35,242 nt of DNA from assembly GCA_022561055.1 (NCBI GenBank), contig JADFRY010000004.1, forward strand, positions 1 through 35,242, written 5' to 3'. The notes below the pieces were generated by a model. That model searched no databases, was not told where the DNA came from, and saw nothing but the letters and a program-made list of their open reading frames with translations. This document shows positions 22,771 through 30,451 of this stretch, in pieces. The position numbers and the translations under genes are program-made. Position 1 is the first letter of the stretch; each line of letters begins with the position of its first letter. The DNA is from Nanobdellota archaeon. Its GTDB lineage: Archaea; Nanobdellota; Nanobdellia; Pacearchaeales; GW2011-AR1.

Positions 22771-24045
22771 ATGATTAAACTAAAAACTTCTATTCCTGGG
22801 CCGAGATCTGCGCGGATTTTAGAGGGTTTGAAGCGCAAGAACGGAGGCTGGGGAGTTCCGCATCCTTTAGTATTTTCTGGAAAAGGTCGAGGGGCGTATT
22901 GCCAAGATATAGATGGAAATGTTTTTTTAGATTTTGCTTCACAAATAACTTCAAATCCTTTAGGCTATAATCATCCTGAGATGTTAGGGGTTGTTAAGAA
23001 ATATGGAAAGAAGTTTCCTGTCAAATATGCAGGTCAGGATTTTAGTGTTAAAGAGCATTTGGAAATGATAGAGAGTCTTTTGGATATTTCTCCTGGAAAA
23101 GATTTTAACGCGGCATTTTTGGTTAATTCAGGGGCAGAGGCTGTTGAAAACGCAATTAAAATTTGTATGCGCTCTCGGAGAAAAACAAAATTTGGTATTT
23201 CTATGCAGGGAGCTTTTCATGGTCGTACCGTTGGAGCTTTATCATTACATCATTCAAATCCTATTCATAGAAAAGGTTATATGTTATTACCAAATTTTGG
23301 TTTGCCTTTTGATGATACTGCCGGAGAAAAACTGGAAAATATTATTAAGAGCAAAGGGGTAGATAAAGTTGGTTTTGTTATTCTAGAATGTTTTCAAGGC
23401 GAGGGTGGATATAATATTGCCTCAAAAAAAATGGTGAAAGATTTAAGAAAAATAACTTCTAAACATGAGATTCCTTTGATTTGTGATGAAGTTCAGTCTG
23501 GAGTCGGTCGTACTGGAAAATGGTGGGCATTCGAGTATTTTGATGTAAAGCCAGAGATTTTTACATCTGCTAAAGCCCTCCAAGTCGGAGCTGTTGTTTC
23601 GAGTAAAAAGATGTTTCCTAATGAGGTCGGAGCCATTTCGTCTACTTGGGGTGGAGGGCATGTATTAGATTTAGCTTTGGGGATGAAAACTCTAGAGGTG
23701 ATTAAGAAAGATAAATTATTAGCAAGCAATAGGAAGAATGGAGAATATTGTTTGAAAAGTTTGCAAAATATAGACGGAATAACGAGTCAGAGAGGTTTAG
23801 GATTAATGTTGGCTTTTGATTTGCCTTCTGCAAGAGTGCGAGATAATGTGGTAATTGAATGTGCTAAGAATGGTTTGTTGGTTCTTAGTTGTGGTGAAAA
23901 AAGTATAAGAGTGATTCCGCCATATGTTATCGAGAAAAAAGAAATTGATGAGGGGTTGGAAATTATTGAGAAGGCTGTTAAAGTTTGCGCTGAAAAAGGA
24001 TTCAGACATAAAGGGAAAGTTTGTGACTTTATGGAGTGTGCTTGA
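22771..24045 (+). CDS. Class III PLP-dependent aminotransferase
   Basis: 424 aa, full length for the GabT/ArgD/BioA superfamily. Motifs in order are DIDGNVFLDFASQITSNPLG, FLVNSGAEAVENAIKI (cofactor phosphate binding), GAFHGRTVGALSLHHS, LICDEVQSGVGRTGKWWAFE (the Asp that holds the pyridine nitrogen), and SAKALQVGAVVS with the Schiff-base Lys ~268. GLGLMLAFDLP and VIPPYVIEKKEIDEGLEI close the domain. It resembles the archaeal 4-aminobutyrate/ornithine/lysine-type enzymes, some of which are racemases rather than transaminases, so the substrate is open. A Cys-containing C-terminal tail (KVCDFMECA) is unusual. It is followed by tRNA-Arg and shows no operon link. Confidence 0.85.
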   Translation: MIKLKTSIPGPRSARILEGLKRKNGGWGVPHPLVFSGKGRGAYCQDIDGNVFLDFASQITSNPLGYNHPEMLGVVKKYGKKFPVKYAGQDFSVKEHLEMIESLLDISPGKDFNAAFLVNSGAEAVENAIKICMRSRRKTKFGISMQGAFHGRTVGALSLHHSNPIHRKGYMLLPNFGLPFDDTAGEKLENIIKSKGVDKVGFVILECFQGEGGYNIASKKMVKDLRKITSKHEIPLICDEVQSGVGRTGKWWAFEYFDVKPEIFTSAKALQVGAVVSSKKMFPNEVGAISSTWGGGHVLDLALGMKTLEVIKKDKLLASNRKNGEYCLKSLQNIDGITSQRGLGLMLAFDLPSARVRDNVVIECAKNGLLVLSCGEKSIRVIPPYVIEKKEIDEGLEIIEKAVKVCAEKGFRHKGKVCDFMECA

Positions 24046-24087
24046 GGTGCTAGTCGAATGAAGAGAAGGGTTGTTGAAAAGGCATAA

Positions 24088-24095
24088 TTTAAAAA
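24088..24095 (+). promoter_or_regulatory. TATA box of the tRNA gene
   Basis: ATTTAAAAAG lies about 30 nt before the first tRNA base, a normal archaeal tRNA promoter spacing. Confidence 0.55.
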
Positions 24096-24119
24096 GAGGG
24101 TTTTTTCTTTTTATAGCAT

Positions 24120-24191
24120 AGGCTCATAAGTTAATGGATAGACTACTCGGCTTCGGACCGAGAAATCGGGGTTCGATTCCCTGTGGGCCTA
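24120..24191 (+). tRNA. tRNA-Arg (anticodon TCG)
   Basis: A full cloverleaf can be drawn. The acceptor AGGCTCA pairs with TGGGCCT (one G-U). The anticodon arm is CTCGG-CTTCGGA-CCGAG with anticodon TCG. The T arm CGGGG-TTCGATT-CCCTG has the invariant TTCGA, and the discriminator base is A. It reads CGA/CGN Arg codons. No intron and no encoded CCA are present. A TTTTTT run starts right after the last base and should end transcription. Confidence 0.93.
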
Positions 24192-24389
24192 TTTTTTATT
24201 ATAATAAGGTATAAAAGGAATGTAAATTCTGGGATCGAATTCGTACCTATCAGCATTACGACCTTCTCGGAAAGCTTCTTGTCTGACAGCATCATAATTG
24301 CAACAACTGGCCATGCTACTTACTGTGATTGCTCCAGCTACTAAGCTTGCTAAAGTAGTAACTATCGATCCTTTATTGCTTTTTCTCAT
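24189..24389 (-). CDS. Small putative lipoprotein, 66 aa
   Basis: The track ORF starts at 24446. However, a TATA box (CTTTTTATATC, minus strand, ~24414) sits about 27 nt before the internal ATG at 24389, giving MRKSNKGSIVTTLASLVAGA. This is a signal peptide: basic start, hydrophobic core and then SSMASCCN, a lipobox-like site with two adjacent cysteines. The mature ~35 residues are polar and Tyr/Arg-rich (EGRNADRYEFDPRIYIPFIP). It may be a lipid-anchored surface peptide. Its TAG stop overlaps the last three bases of the tRNA gene on the other strand, which is tight but possible. The family is unknown. Confidence 0.5.
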   Translation of the reverse strand: MRKSNKGSIVTTLASLVAGAITVSSMASCCNYDAVRQEAFREGRNADRYEFDPRIYIPFIPYYNKK

Positions 24390-24433
24390 ATTAATTCTGC
24401 TTTTTAGAGATATAAAAAGATTTGTGTAGTAAG

Positions 24434-24442
24434 TTTTAATAA
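24434..24442 (+). promoter_or_regulatory. TATA box for proS
   Basis: TTTTAATAA lies 30 nt before the ATG, giving a leaderless transcript divergent from the small lipoprotein gene. Confidence 0.5.
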
Positions 24443-24463
24443 GCATATCTGGTTTATTTTTGG

Positions 24464-25906
24464 ATGGGTGAAAAGAACAAGGTAGGAATTAGATTTAGTA
24501 AGGAAAAGAATTTTTCTGAGTGGTATCAGGAAGTTATTTTGAAATCCGAGTTGGCTGATTATACTGCGGTGTCTGGTTGTATTGCTTTTAGGCCTTTGAG
24601 TTATGCAATCTGGGAGAACATAAAGTGTGAAATAGACAAGAGCTTAAGAAAAATGGGCGTGAAAAACGTTTATTTTCCTTTGTTTATTCCAGAAAAGAAT
24701 TTTGATAAGATGAAAGAACATGTAGAAGGTTTTTCTCCAGAGGTTGCTTGGGTGACTGAAGTAGGTAATAAGAAATTAAGTGAGAGGTTAGCTGTTAGGC
24801 CAACTTCTGAAACAATTATGTATCCTTCTTATGCTAAATGGATTAGGTCTTGGAAAGATTTGCCTATGAAGTATAATCAATGGAATAACGTGGTTCGCTG
24901 GGAGTTTAAGCATCCTGTTCCTTTTTTGAGAACTAGGGAGTTTTTATGGAATGAAGGACATACTGTTTTTGCGACTCGCAATGAAGCCGAGAAAGAGATG
25001 GGAGATATAATTTCTTTGTGGGATGATTTTACAAGGGATTATTTGGCTTTGCCCTCGATAATTGGTCAGAAGTCAGAGAAAGAGAAATTTGCAGGAGCCG
25101 AATATTCTTGGAGTGTTGAGTTTATTTTGCCAAACGGAAAAGCCATACAAGGTCCTGATGCGCATTTTGATGGGCAGAAATTTGCGAAAGCATTTGACAT
25201 TACTTTTTTAGATAAGAACGAGAAGAGACAGTATCCTTTTCAGAATACTTGGGCAATTAGTACGAGGATGATTGGGATTATGACCGCAATTCATGGTGAT
25301 GATAAAGGACTTGTGATTCCTCCGAAAATTGCACCGAACAAAGGAGTCGTTATTCCAATACTTTTCAAGAAAGACAAAGAAAAAGTTTTACGTGCAGCGA
25401 GAAATGTTGGAAAGAAATTGAAGAAGTATAATGTTTTGTTGGATGACAGGGAAGATTATAGTGCTGGCTGGAAATTTAATGAATGGGAGTTAAAAGGGGT
25501 TCCGATTAGAATTGAGATAGGGCCTAAAGATGTTTCTTCTAAGAAAGTTGTTTTAGTGAGGAGAGATACAGGAGAAAAGAACATTGTAGGTATTTCTAAT
25601 GTTGTTAATGAGTTTAGAAAATTACTTGATAAGATTCAAGAAAATCTTTATAAAAGAGCGAAGAAGGATTTAGCGAGCAGGATTGTTAATGTGAAAAGTC
25701 TTTCTGAATTAAAGAAAGTCGTTAAAAATGGGAAAATTGGAAAAGCAAGTTGGTGTGGTTCTGTTAAATGTGAGGAAGATATCAAGGATAAAACAGGAAG
25801 CAAGAGTCTGAATAGCGAGTTTGGTGGGAAGTTAAAAAAAGACGAGAAGTGTTTTGCTTGTGGAGATGAATCTAAATTTGTGACTTACTTTGGGAGGTCA
25901 TATTGA
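24464..25906 (+). CDS. proS: Prolyl-tRNA synthetase, archaeal/eukaryotic type
   Basis: 480 aa, the normal length for the short archaeal ProRS without the bacterial editing insertion. Class II motifs are visible: the motif 1 region VYFPLFIPEKNF, then RPTSETIMYPSYAKWIRSWK, RWEFKHPVPFLRTREFLWNE (motif 2) and HGDDKGLVIPPKIAP (motif 3 region). The anticodon-binding domain follows. The C-terminal zinc-type domain has CGSVKCEEDI and KCFACGDESKF, four Cys in the expected layout, and ends in the family-typical aromatic tail GRSY. It attaches proline to tRNA-Pro in the cytoplasm. It starts the aminoacylation neighbourhood that runs to the right end. The promoter is leaderless. Confidence 0.95.
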   Translation: MGEKNKVGIRFSKEKNFSEWYQEVILKSELADYTAVSGCIAFRPLSYAIWENIKCEIDKSLRKMGVKNVYFPLFIPEKNFDKMKEHVEGFSPEVAWVTEVGNKKLSERLAVRPTSETIMYPSYAKWIRSWKDLPMKYNQWNNVVRWEFKHPVPFLRTREFLWNEGHTVFATRNEAEKEMGDIISLWDDFTRDYLALPSIIGQKSEKEKFAGAEYSWSVEFILPNGKAIQGPDAHFDGQKFAKAFDITFLDKNEKRQYPFQNTWAISTRMIGIMTAIHGDDKGLVIPPKIAPNKGVVIPILFKKDKEKVLRAARNVGKKLKKYNVLLDDREDYSAGWKFNEWELKGVPIRIEIGPKDVSSKKVVLVRRDTGEKNIVGISNVVNEFRKLLDKIQENLYKRAKKDLASRIVNVKSLSELKKVVKNGKIGKASWCGSVKCEEDIKDKTGSKSLNSEFGGKLKKDEKCFACGDESKFVTYFGRSY

Positions 25907-25943
25907 TTTGGTTAGTTCTATAAAAACCTTTGTAGTGGAAAAG

Positions 25944-25949
25944 TTTAAA
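25944..25949 (+). promoter_or_regulatory. TATA box for the 25973 gene
   Basis: GGAAAAG followed by TTTAAA lies 29 nt before the ATG, BRE plus TATA. Confidence 0.55.
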
Positions 25950-25972
25950 AGGGCGTTAGTTGTGGGAAAAGC

Positions 25973-26710
25973 ATGATAGAAACAGCTACAAGGACAAAAC
26001 CGAGCTTTAGAGAGACAAGAAGAGTTATAACTATGGATTTGAAAGACAGAGGACTTAGCTTTAATTCTGTGGGAGTTGGTCCTGGTAGTTTTATTGGACT
26101 AAGAGAGGCTAACTATGGAGAAGGGTTTGTCATGCCAACAATCGGGCAAATGTCTCGTTTAGTTTATGCTGCTTTGGAAAATAGTAAAGATTACGAAACT
26201 GCCAGGGAAGTTGTTAGCACATTGAGAAATCATTGGCTGATTGGAAATACAGGAATTCTTTGGACTCCTTCTGGAATGTATGCTCAAGACAGGCCAGAAA
26301 TTAAAAATGATAGGGTTTATATGGATGAGTCTTCATTAAAAGAAAAATTAGGCTTATGTCAAGAAGGCGATGTTGTTTATAGCGATGACGAGACTGTAAG
26401 ATTTACTCCTTATGGTTTTAAAGTTGAAACACAATCTGCTTTGGATTTATCAAGAAATGCCGGAATTATAACATTATTTGGTGGAGAGGAAGAAGCAGAT
26501 GCTATTGCACAAGTTTCACAACATTATAAAATGAATCCGAGATTTTTGACTTTTGAAAGTGTTGATTCTCCAAAAGTAGGAGTTCCTGCTCTTTACTCCA
26601 GCGGCTTTGGCGGCGGGTTTGTTGTCGGCGGCGATTGGATTGGCTCGGGTAGTTATGGGTTATCTTTTGGGGTAAATGAGAGTGGCGAAGAGGCAGACGC
26701 TAGAGAGTAA
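25973..26710 (+). CDS. Conserved-looking hypothetical protein, 245 aa
   Basis: A soluble protein with no signal peptide or TM. An N-terminal part with GVGPGSFIGLREANYGEGFV leads into a helical block MPTIGQMSRLVYAALENSKD. Then come NHWLIGNTGILWTPSGMYAQ and a central acidic segment (LGLCQEGDVVYSDDETVRF). The C-terminus is very Gly/Ser rich (YSSGFGGGFVVGGDWIGSGS) with aromatic spacing. The shape (a signature PTIGQM followed by WLxGNTGIL) looks like a family kept in small archaeal genomes, but I cannot name it and no catalytic motif stands out. The leaderless promoter supports the start. Position between proS and gatD gives no firm clue. Confidence 0.7.
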   Translation: MIETATRTKPSFRETRRVITMDLKDRGLSFNSVGVGPGSFIGLREANYGEGFVMPTIGQMSRLVYAALENSKDYETAREVVSTLRNHWLIGNTGILWTPSGMYAQDRPEIKNDRVYMDESSLKEKLGLCQEGDVVYSDDETVRFTPYGFKVETQSALDLSRNAGIITLFGGEEEADAIAQVSQHYKMNPRFLTFESVDSPKVGVPALYSSGFGGGFVVGGDWIGSGSYGLSFGVNESGEEADARE

Positions 26711-26737
26711 TAGGGATAGTTAGTTTTTAGCAAGGTT

Positions 26738-26744
26738 TTTATAC
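26738..26744 (+). promoter_or_regulatory. TATA box for gatD
   Basis: TTTATAC lies 27 nt before the ATG. Confidence 0.55.
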
Positions 26745-26764
26745 AATTTTCATTTGTTATTAAA

Positions 26765-28036
26765 ATGGAAATTAAAGTTAATCCAGGCGATTATATCAAA
26801 TTAAAGCTTTCTAAGTTTCGCGAGATAGAGGGAACTGTTCTTGAAAGTTATGATAAGAGTATTGTTCTTTTTAAATTAAAGTCAGGATATAATATTGGAA
26901 TTTCTAAGGATAATATTTTAGGTTATAGAGTTGTTAGGAAGTTTAAAGAGAAAGTCGAGGATTTTAGAATTCCTTCTGGAAAAGGAAAACCCTCAATTGG
27001 GCTTGTTGTTAGCGGCGGAACTATAGCCAGTAAATTAGATGCTAAGACTGGAGGTGTTAAACCTTTAACTGATATTAAGGAATTTGCACGTTTTTATCCA
27101 AAATTGTTTGAGATAGTTAATGTGAAGAAAATAGATGTTCCTTTTATGATTGCATCGGAGAGCATGACTTCCAAACATTGGATTGAGATTGCTAAAAGTG
27201 TTGAGAAAATGTTGAATGATAATGATATTAAGGGAGTAATTGTTACACATGGGACTGACAGTTTGCATTATACTTCTGCCGCTTTGTCATTTTTCTTACG
27301 AGATTTGAATAAGCCAGTTGTTTTAACGTATAGTCAGAGAAGCATTGACCGAGCTAGTTCTGATGCTGAGTTGAATTTACAATGCGCTGCTCAATTTGCA
27401 CTGAGTGATTGCGCCGAGGTTGTTTTAGTCGGACACGCGTCAATAAATGATGATTTTTGTTATGCCTTATTGGGTTCTAAAGTTAGGAAGTTACATAGTT
27501 CGAGGAGAGATGCTTTTAAGCCCGTGAATGTGAAGCCAATTGCTAAAGTTTGGCCTGATAAGGGTAAAGTTGAATTTTTGTCTGAAAGAAGACCAAGAAA
27601 TAAGGAGAAAGTCAAACTTGACGCGAGATTTAATGAAAAAGTTGCGTTGGTTAAGTTTTATCCTGGACAGGATGCGGAAATATTAGATTTTTATAAGAAA
27701 AAGTGTAGGGGTATTGTTATCGAAGTTTTTGGTTTGGGCCATGTTATGACAGAAGATAAAGGTAAGAAGTGGATTGCTAAGATTAAGAAGTTAGTCAAGG
27801 ATGGTTTTGTGGTTTGTGCAGCCTCTCAGACGATTTATGGAAGGTTAAATCCTAAAGTATATTCTGCAGGCCGGGAATTAGAAGAAGCAGGAGTTATTTT
27901 TTTAGAAGATATGCTGGCTGAAACTGCCTTTGTTAAACTTGGTTATGTTATGGCGAAAACAAAAGATAAAAATAAGATAAGAGAACTTATGTTGACAAAT
28001 TTGGCGGGAGAGTTTAATGAATTGTTGAGTGGTTAA
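26765..28036 (+). CDS. gatD: Glu-tRNA(Gln) amidotransferase subunit D
   Basis: 423 aa, standard length. Residues 1-75 form the small GatD N-terminal beta domain (PGDYIKLKLSKFREIEGTVL). The asparaginase-like domain follows, with VVSGGTIASKLD (catalytic Thr 86), VIVTHGTDSLHYTSAALSFF (second Thr and Asp, ~161-165) and LVGHASINDDFCYALLGSKV. It frees ammonia from glutamine or asparagine and feeds it to GatE, which amidates Glu-tRNA(Gln). GatDE is found only in archaea, which anchors the taxonomy. The partner gatE lies 950 bp downstream, separated by a reverse-strand gene and a small hypothetical, so the two are separately transcribed from leaderless promoters. Confidence 0.95.
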   Translation: MEIKVNPGDYIKLKLSKFREIEGTVLESYDKSIVLFKLKSGYNIGISKDNILGYRVVRKFKEKVEDFRIPSGKGKPSIGLVVSGGTIASKLDAKTGGVKPLTDIKEFARFYPKLFEIVNVKKIDVPFMIASESMTSKHWIEIAKSVEKMLNDNDIKGVIVTHGTDSLHYTSAALSFFLRDLNKPVVLTYSQRSIDRASSDAELNLQCAAQFALSDCAEVVLVGHASINDDFCYALLGSKVRKLHSSRRDAFKPVNVKPIAKVWPDKGKVEFLSERRPRNKEKVKLDARFNEKVALVKFYPGQDAEILDFYKKKCRGIVIEVFGLGHVMTEDKGKKWIAKIKKLVKDGFVVCAASQTIYGRLNPKVYSAGRELEEAGVIFLEDMLAETAFVKLGYVMAKTKDKNKIRELMLTNLAGEFNELLSG

Positions 28037-28045
28037 GTTTTTGAT

Positions 28046-28447
28046 TTAACCTTTTTTGTGTGTGTATAGTTCTAATATTAATTGTTTGATATCTGTGATT
28101 TCTCTCTCTGCTTTTCTATTTACAGCGTAATCATATTCTGACCTGATTCTGTCTTTTTGGATTTGTCTATTCTGAGACATTAAGATTACGGGAGCCTGAA
28201 TTGCCGCTAGCATTGAGAGAAATAAATTTAATAGAATAAACGGATAAGGATCCCAGGGTTTTCCAATCTCATATTGTATTAAAAAATAGGCATTAGTTGC
28301 AATCCATAATAGTAGAATTAATAAGAAAAGAAAAATAAATACCCAAGAACCAGCCCAATATGTGATAAGGTCTGATGCTTTTTGTCCAAAGGTTCGTTTT
28401 GCCGTGAGGATTGGATGTTTTTGTGCTTTGTTATCTTTGTTAACCAT
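28046..28447 (-). CDS. DUF1003 membrane protein
   Basis: The track start is a TTG at 28468. The internal ATG at 28447 lies 29 nt behind a TTTTTATT box and gives MVNKDNKAQKHPILTAKRTF, so 133 aa. DUF1003 features are FGQKASDLITYWAGSWVFIF, TM1 LFLLILLLWIATNAYFLI, then WDPYPFILLNLFLSMLAAIQ and APVILMSQNRQIQKDRIRSE with TM2. A helical C-terminus follows (KAEREITDIKQLILELY). The family is a widespread two-TM protein of unknown function with a cytoplasmic coiled tail. It faces gatD tail to tail. Nothing in the context defines its job. Confidence 0.9.
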   Translation of the reverse strand: MVNKDNKAQKHPILTAKRTFGQKASDLITYWAGSWVFIFLFLLILLLWIATNAYFLIQYEIGKPWDPYPFILLNLFLSMLAAIQAPVILMSQNRQIQKDRIRSEYDYAVNRKAEREITDIKQLILELYTHKKG

Positions 28448-28543
28448 GAATTTGTATGTTTTATGCAAATAAAAAGGTTTTTGTTTAGATTTTTTAGCGT
28501 ATTAGTGTTGTGATGACTTTATAAAGGCTACAATACGGAAAGG

Positions 28544-28549
28544 TTTAAA
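28544..28549 (+). promoter_or_regulatory. TATA box for the 28574 gene
   Basis: GGAAAGG followed by TTTAAA lies 30 nt before the ATG. Confidence 0.55.
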
Positions 28550-28573
28550 AGGGAATTTTGGTTTTAGTGTCAT

Positions 28574-28957
28574 ATGGCAAAAGGAAAACGTGATCCAAGA
28601 AGTTTTGATCAAAGCCCCTTAGCTTTATTAGCTATGGAAAGAAATAGTTTTCAATCATCTCCATTTAAGCCAGGTCAGACCTACGCTGTTGAGGCGAGTG
28701 GTAATGATCCTAAGGATGGAAGAGAACGAAGCGTTAGAGGTATTGCTTATTGTAATGGTGTTGGAAGAGGGTTAGCACATTTTATTGGGCAAGATGGTTC
28801 GGCTATTTGGGAAATAAGAAAAGCGCCAGCGAACCCAAGCCCAATAGCAGGAGTTTACGATTTAGGAAGTAGACTCAATATTTCAATGTATTCTGAAAAA
28901 GAACCCCAGCATCGTATACTCGGAAGGATGTTAAAAGCCATTGGGATTTCTTCGTAA
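28574..28957 (+). CDS. Hypothetical protein, 127 aa
   Basis: A basic, soluble protein: MAKGKRDPRSFDQSPLALLA, then a compact region FKPGQTYAVEASGNDPKDGR leading to ERSVRGIAYCNGVGRGLAHF and IGQDGSAIWEIRKAP. It ends with a helical tail (HRILGRMLKAIGISS). The middle could be a small beta barrel (TRAM or OB-like: opening strand with KPGQTYAVEASG, then GRGLAHFIGQDGSAIW). A TRAM-like nucleic-acid-binding protein is a reasonable guess but is not proven. It has its own BRE/TATA promoter and ends 31 nt before gatE. Confidence 0.6.
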   Translation: MAKGKRDPRSFDQSPLALLAMERNSFQSSPFKPGQTYAVEASGNDPKDGRERSVRGIAYCNGVGRGLAHFIGQDGSAIWEIRKAPANPSPIAGVYDLGSRLNISMYSEKEPQHRILGRMLKAIGISS

Positions 28958-28958
28958 C

Positions 28959-28966
28959 TTTTAATA
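28959..28966 (+). promoter_or_regulatory. TATA box for gatE
   Basis: TTTTAATA overlaps the end of the previous gene and lies 30 nt before the ATG at 28989. It supports that ATG over the TTG at 28980 used in the ORF track. Confidence 0.5.
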
Positions 28967-28988
28967 ACTCGTTTCTTCTTTGTTTTTT

Positions 28989-30434
28989 ATGGAAAATGAT
29001 TATCAAAAGGTGGGCTTAAAAGCAGGACTTGAAATTCATCAGCAGATTGATACTAGTAAGTTATTTTCTGCGGCTCCTAGTTACTTAAGAAGTGATAAGC
29101 CAGATTATGTTATTAAGAGGAAATTGCATGCTGTTGCTGGCGAGTCAGGGGAGATTGATGTGGCTGTTAAGCACGAGGCTGTTTTGGATAAAGAATTTTA
29201 TTATGAAGGATACGACGATACAGTTTCGTTAGTCGAGTTGGATGAATCTCCTCCCAGGCCAATTAATGAGGATGCTTTAGATATTGCTTTACAAATTGCT
29301 CTTTTATTAAATTGTGAGATTTATCCTGTTACACAAGTTATGAGGAAGACTGTGATTGATGGTTCAAATACGTCGGGCTTTCAGAGAACTGTTTTGATTG
29401 CGCATTCTGGATGGATTGAAACTTCGTTTGGAAAAGTTGGAATAGATTCAATTGCACTCGAAGAAGATTCTGCACGAATTATTAAGAGAGAGAAAGATAA
29501 AGTTGTTTATCGTTTGGATAGATTGGGAATTCCATTAATTGAAATTGCCAGTGCTCCTGTCATGAATGCGCCAGAGCAAGTAAAGGAGGTGGCTTTGAAG
29601 ATTGGAGAGATTTTAAGAGCATGCAGAGTCAAGAGAGGGATTGGAACAATTAGGCAGGATGTTAATGTTTCTATAAAAGGTCATGGTAGAGTCGAGATTA
29701 AAGGTTTTCAAGAGCCAAGAATGATGGTTAAGACTATTGAGTTGGAAGTTGAAAGACAGCTTAATGATTTGAAAAAGAGTAAGAAAGGGGGAGAGGTGAG
29801 AAATGCTTTACCTTCTGGAGAGACAGAGTTCTTGAGGCCGTTGCCTGGGAAATCGAGAATGTATCCCGAGACTGATTTGGCTTTGCTGAAAATTAGTAGA
29901 GAGAGAATTAATAAGTTAAAGAAAAAACTTCCTAAATTGAGGAGTGATATTAGGGACGAGTTGAGGAAGAAAGGTTTGAGCGACGAGATGATTAATCTTG
30001 TTTTATCGTTCAGCGAGTTAGATGAGTTTAATGCTTTGATTAGAGTTTATAACAGAGATGCTAATTTAATTGCTAAGATGATAACTTTATGGAGAAATGA
30101 GTTTGCTACAAAGTTGAAAAAAAGTGTTGATGAAATTAAAGATGTTTTAAGTGAAAGGGTTTATGAGAAAGTTTTGGAGAGAGTTAAGAGCGGAAAGTTA
30201 GATAAGAGTTATGTTAGAGAAGTTTTATTGAAGATTTTAGAAGGAGTTAGTTTTAATGAAGCTGTTAAAATTGAGAAAATAGATGATAATAGGATTGAAG
30301 AGGAAATTAGAAAAATTATTAAAAATAAACCAGGTTTAAGACCAAATGCTTATATGGGTTTAGTCATGAAAAAGTTTAAGGGCAAGATTGATGCGAGAAA
30401 GGCTATGGAGATTTTGAAGAAAATTGTGGGTTAG
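28989..30434 (+). CDS. gatE: Glu-tRNA(Gln) amidotransferase subunit E, lacking the GAD insertion
   Basis: The start was moved to the ATG at 28989, 30 nt behind the TATA box, so 481 aa. The GatB/E kinase core is clear: VGLKAGLEIHQQIDTSKLFS, AVAGESGEIDVAVKHE-type segment, SGFQRTVLIAHSGWIETSFG, SIALEEDSARIIKRE, YRLDRLGIPLIEIASAP and GTIRQDVNVSI. VEIKGFQEPRMMVKTIELEV then runs directly into RQLNDLKKSKKGGEVRNALP and LRPLPGKSRMYPETDL. In typical archaeal GatE (~620 aa) an AspRS-like GAD domain lies between these blocks. About 140 residues are missing here. The helical and YqeY-like tail domains that bind tRNA are retained. It phosphorylates and amidates Glu-tRNA(Gln) with ammonia from GatD. Confidence 0.93.
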   Translation: MENDYQKVGLKAGLEIHQQIDTSKLFSAAPSYLRSDKPDYVIKRKLHAVAGESGEIDVAVKHEAVLDKEFYYEGYDDTVSLVELDESPPRPINEDALDIALQIALLLNCEIYPVTQVMRKTVIDGSNTSGFQRTVLIAHSGWIETSFGKVGIDSIALEEDSARIIKREKDKVVYRLDRLGIPLIEIASAPVMNAPEQVKEVALKIGEILRACRVKRGIGTIRQDVNVSIKGHGRVEIKGFQEPRMMVKTIELEVERQLNDLKKSKKGGEVRNALPSGETEFLRPLPGKSRMYPETDLALLKISRERINKLKKKLPKLRSDIRDELRKKGLSDEMINLVLSFSELDEFNALIRVYNRDANLIAKMITLWRNEFATKLKKSVDEIKDVLSERVYEKVLERVKSGKLDKSYVREVLLKILEGVSFNEAVKIEKIDDNRIEEEIRKIIKNKPGLRPNAYMGLVMKKFKGKIDARKAMEILKKIVG

Positions 30435-30451
30435 AGTTAATTATCTTTTTT

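Noticed and set aside
28989-30434. Bacterial GatB instead of GatE
   Set aside because: No GatA or GatC is present, GatD lies nearby, and the sequence shows the GatE-type opening and core. The missing insertion does not by itself make it GatB.
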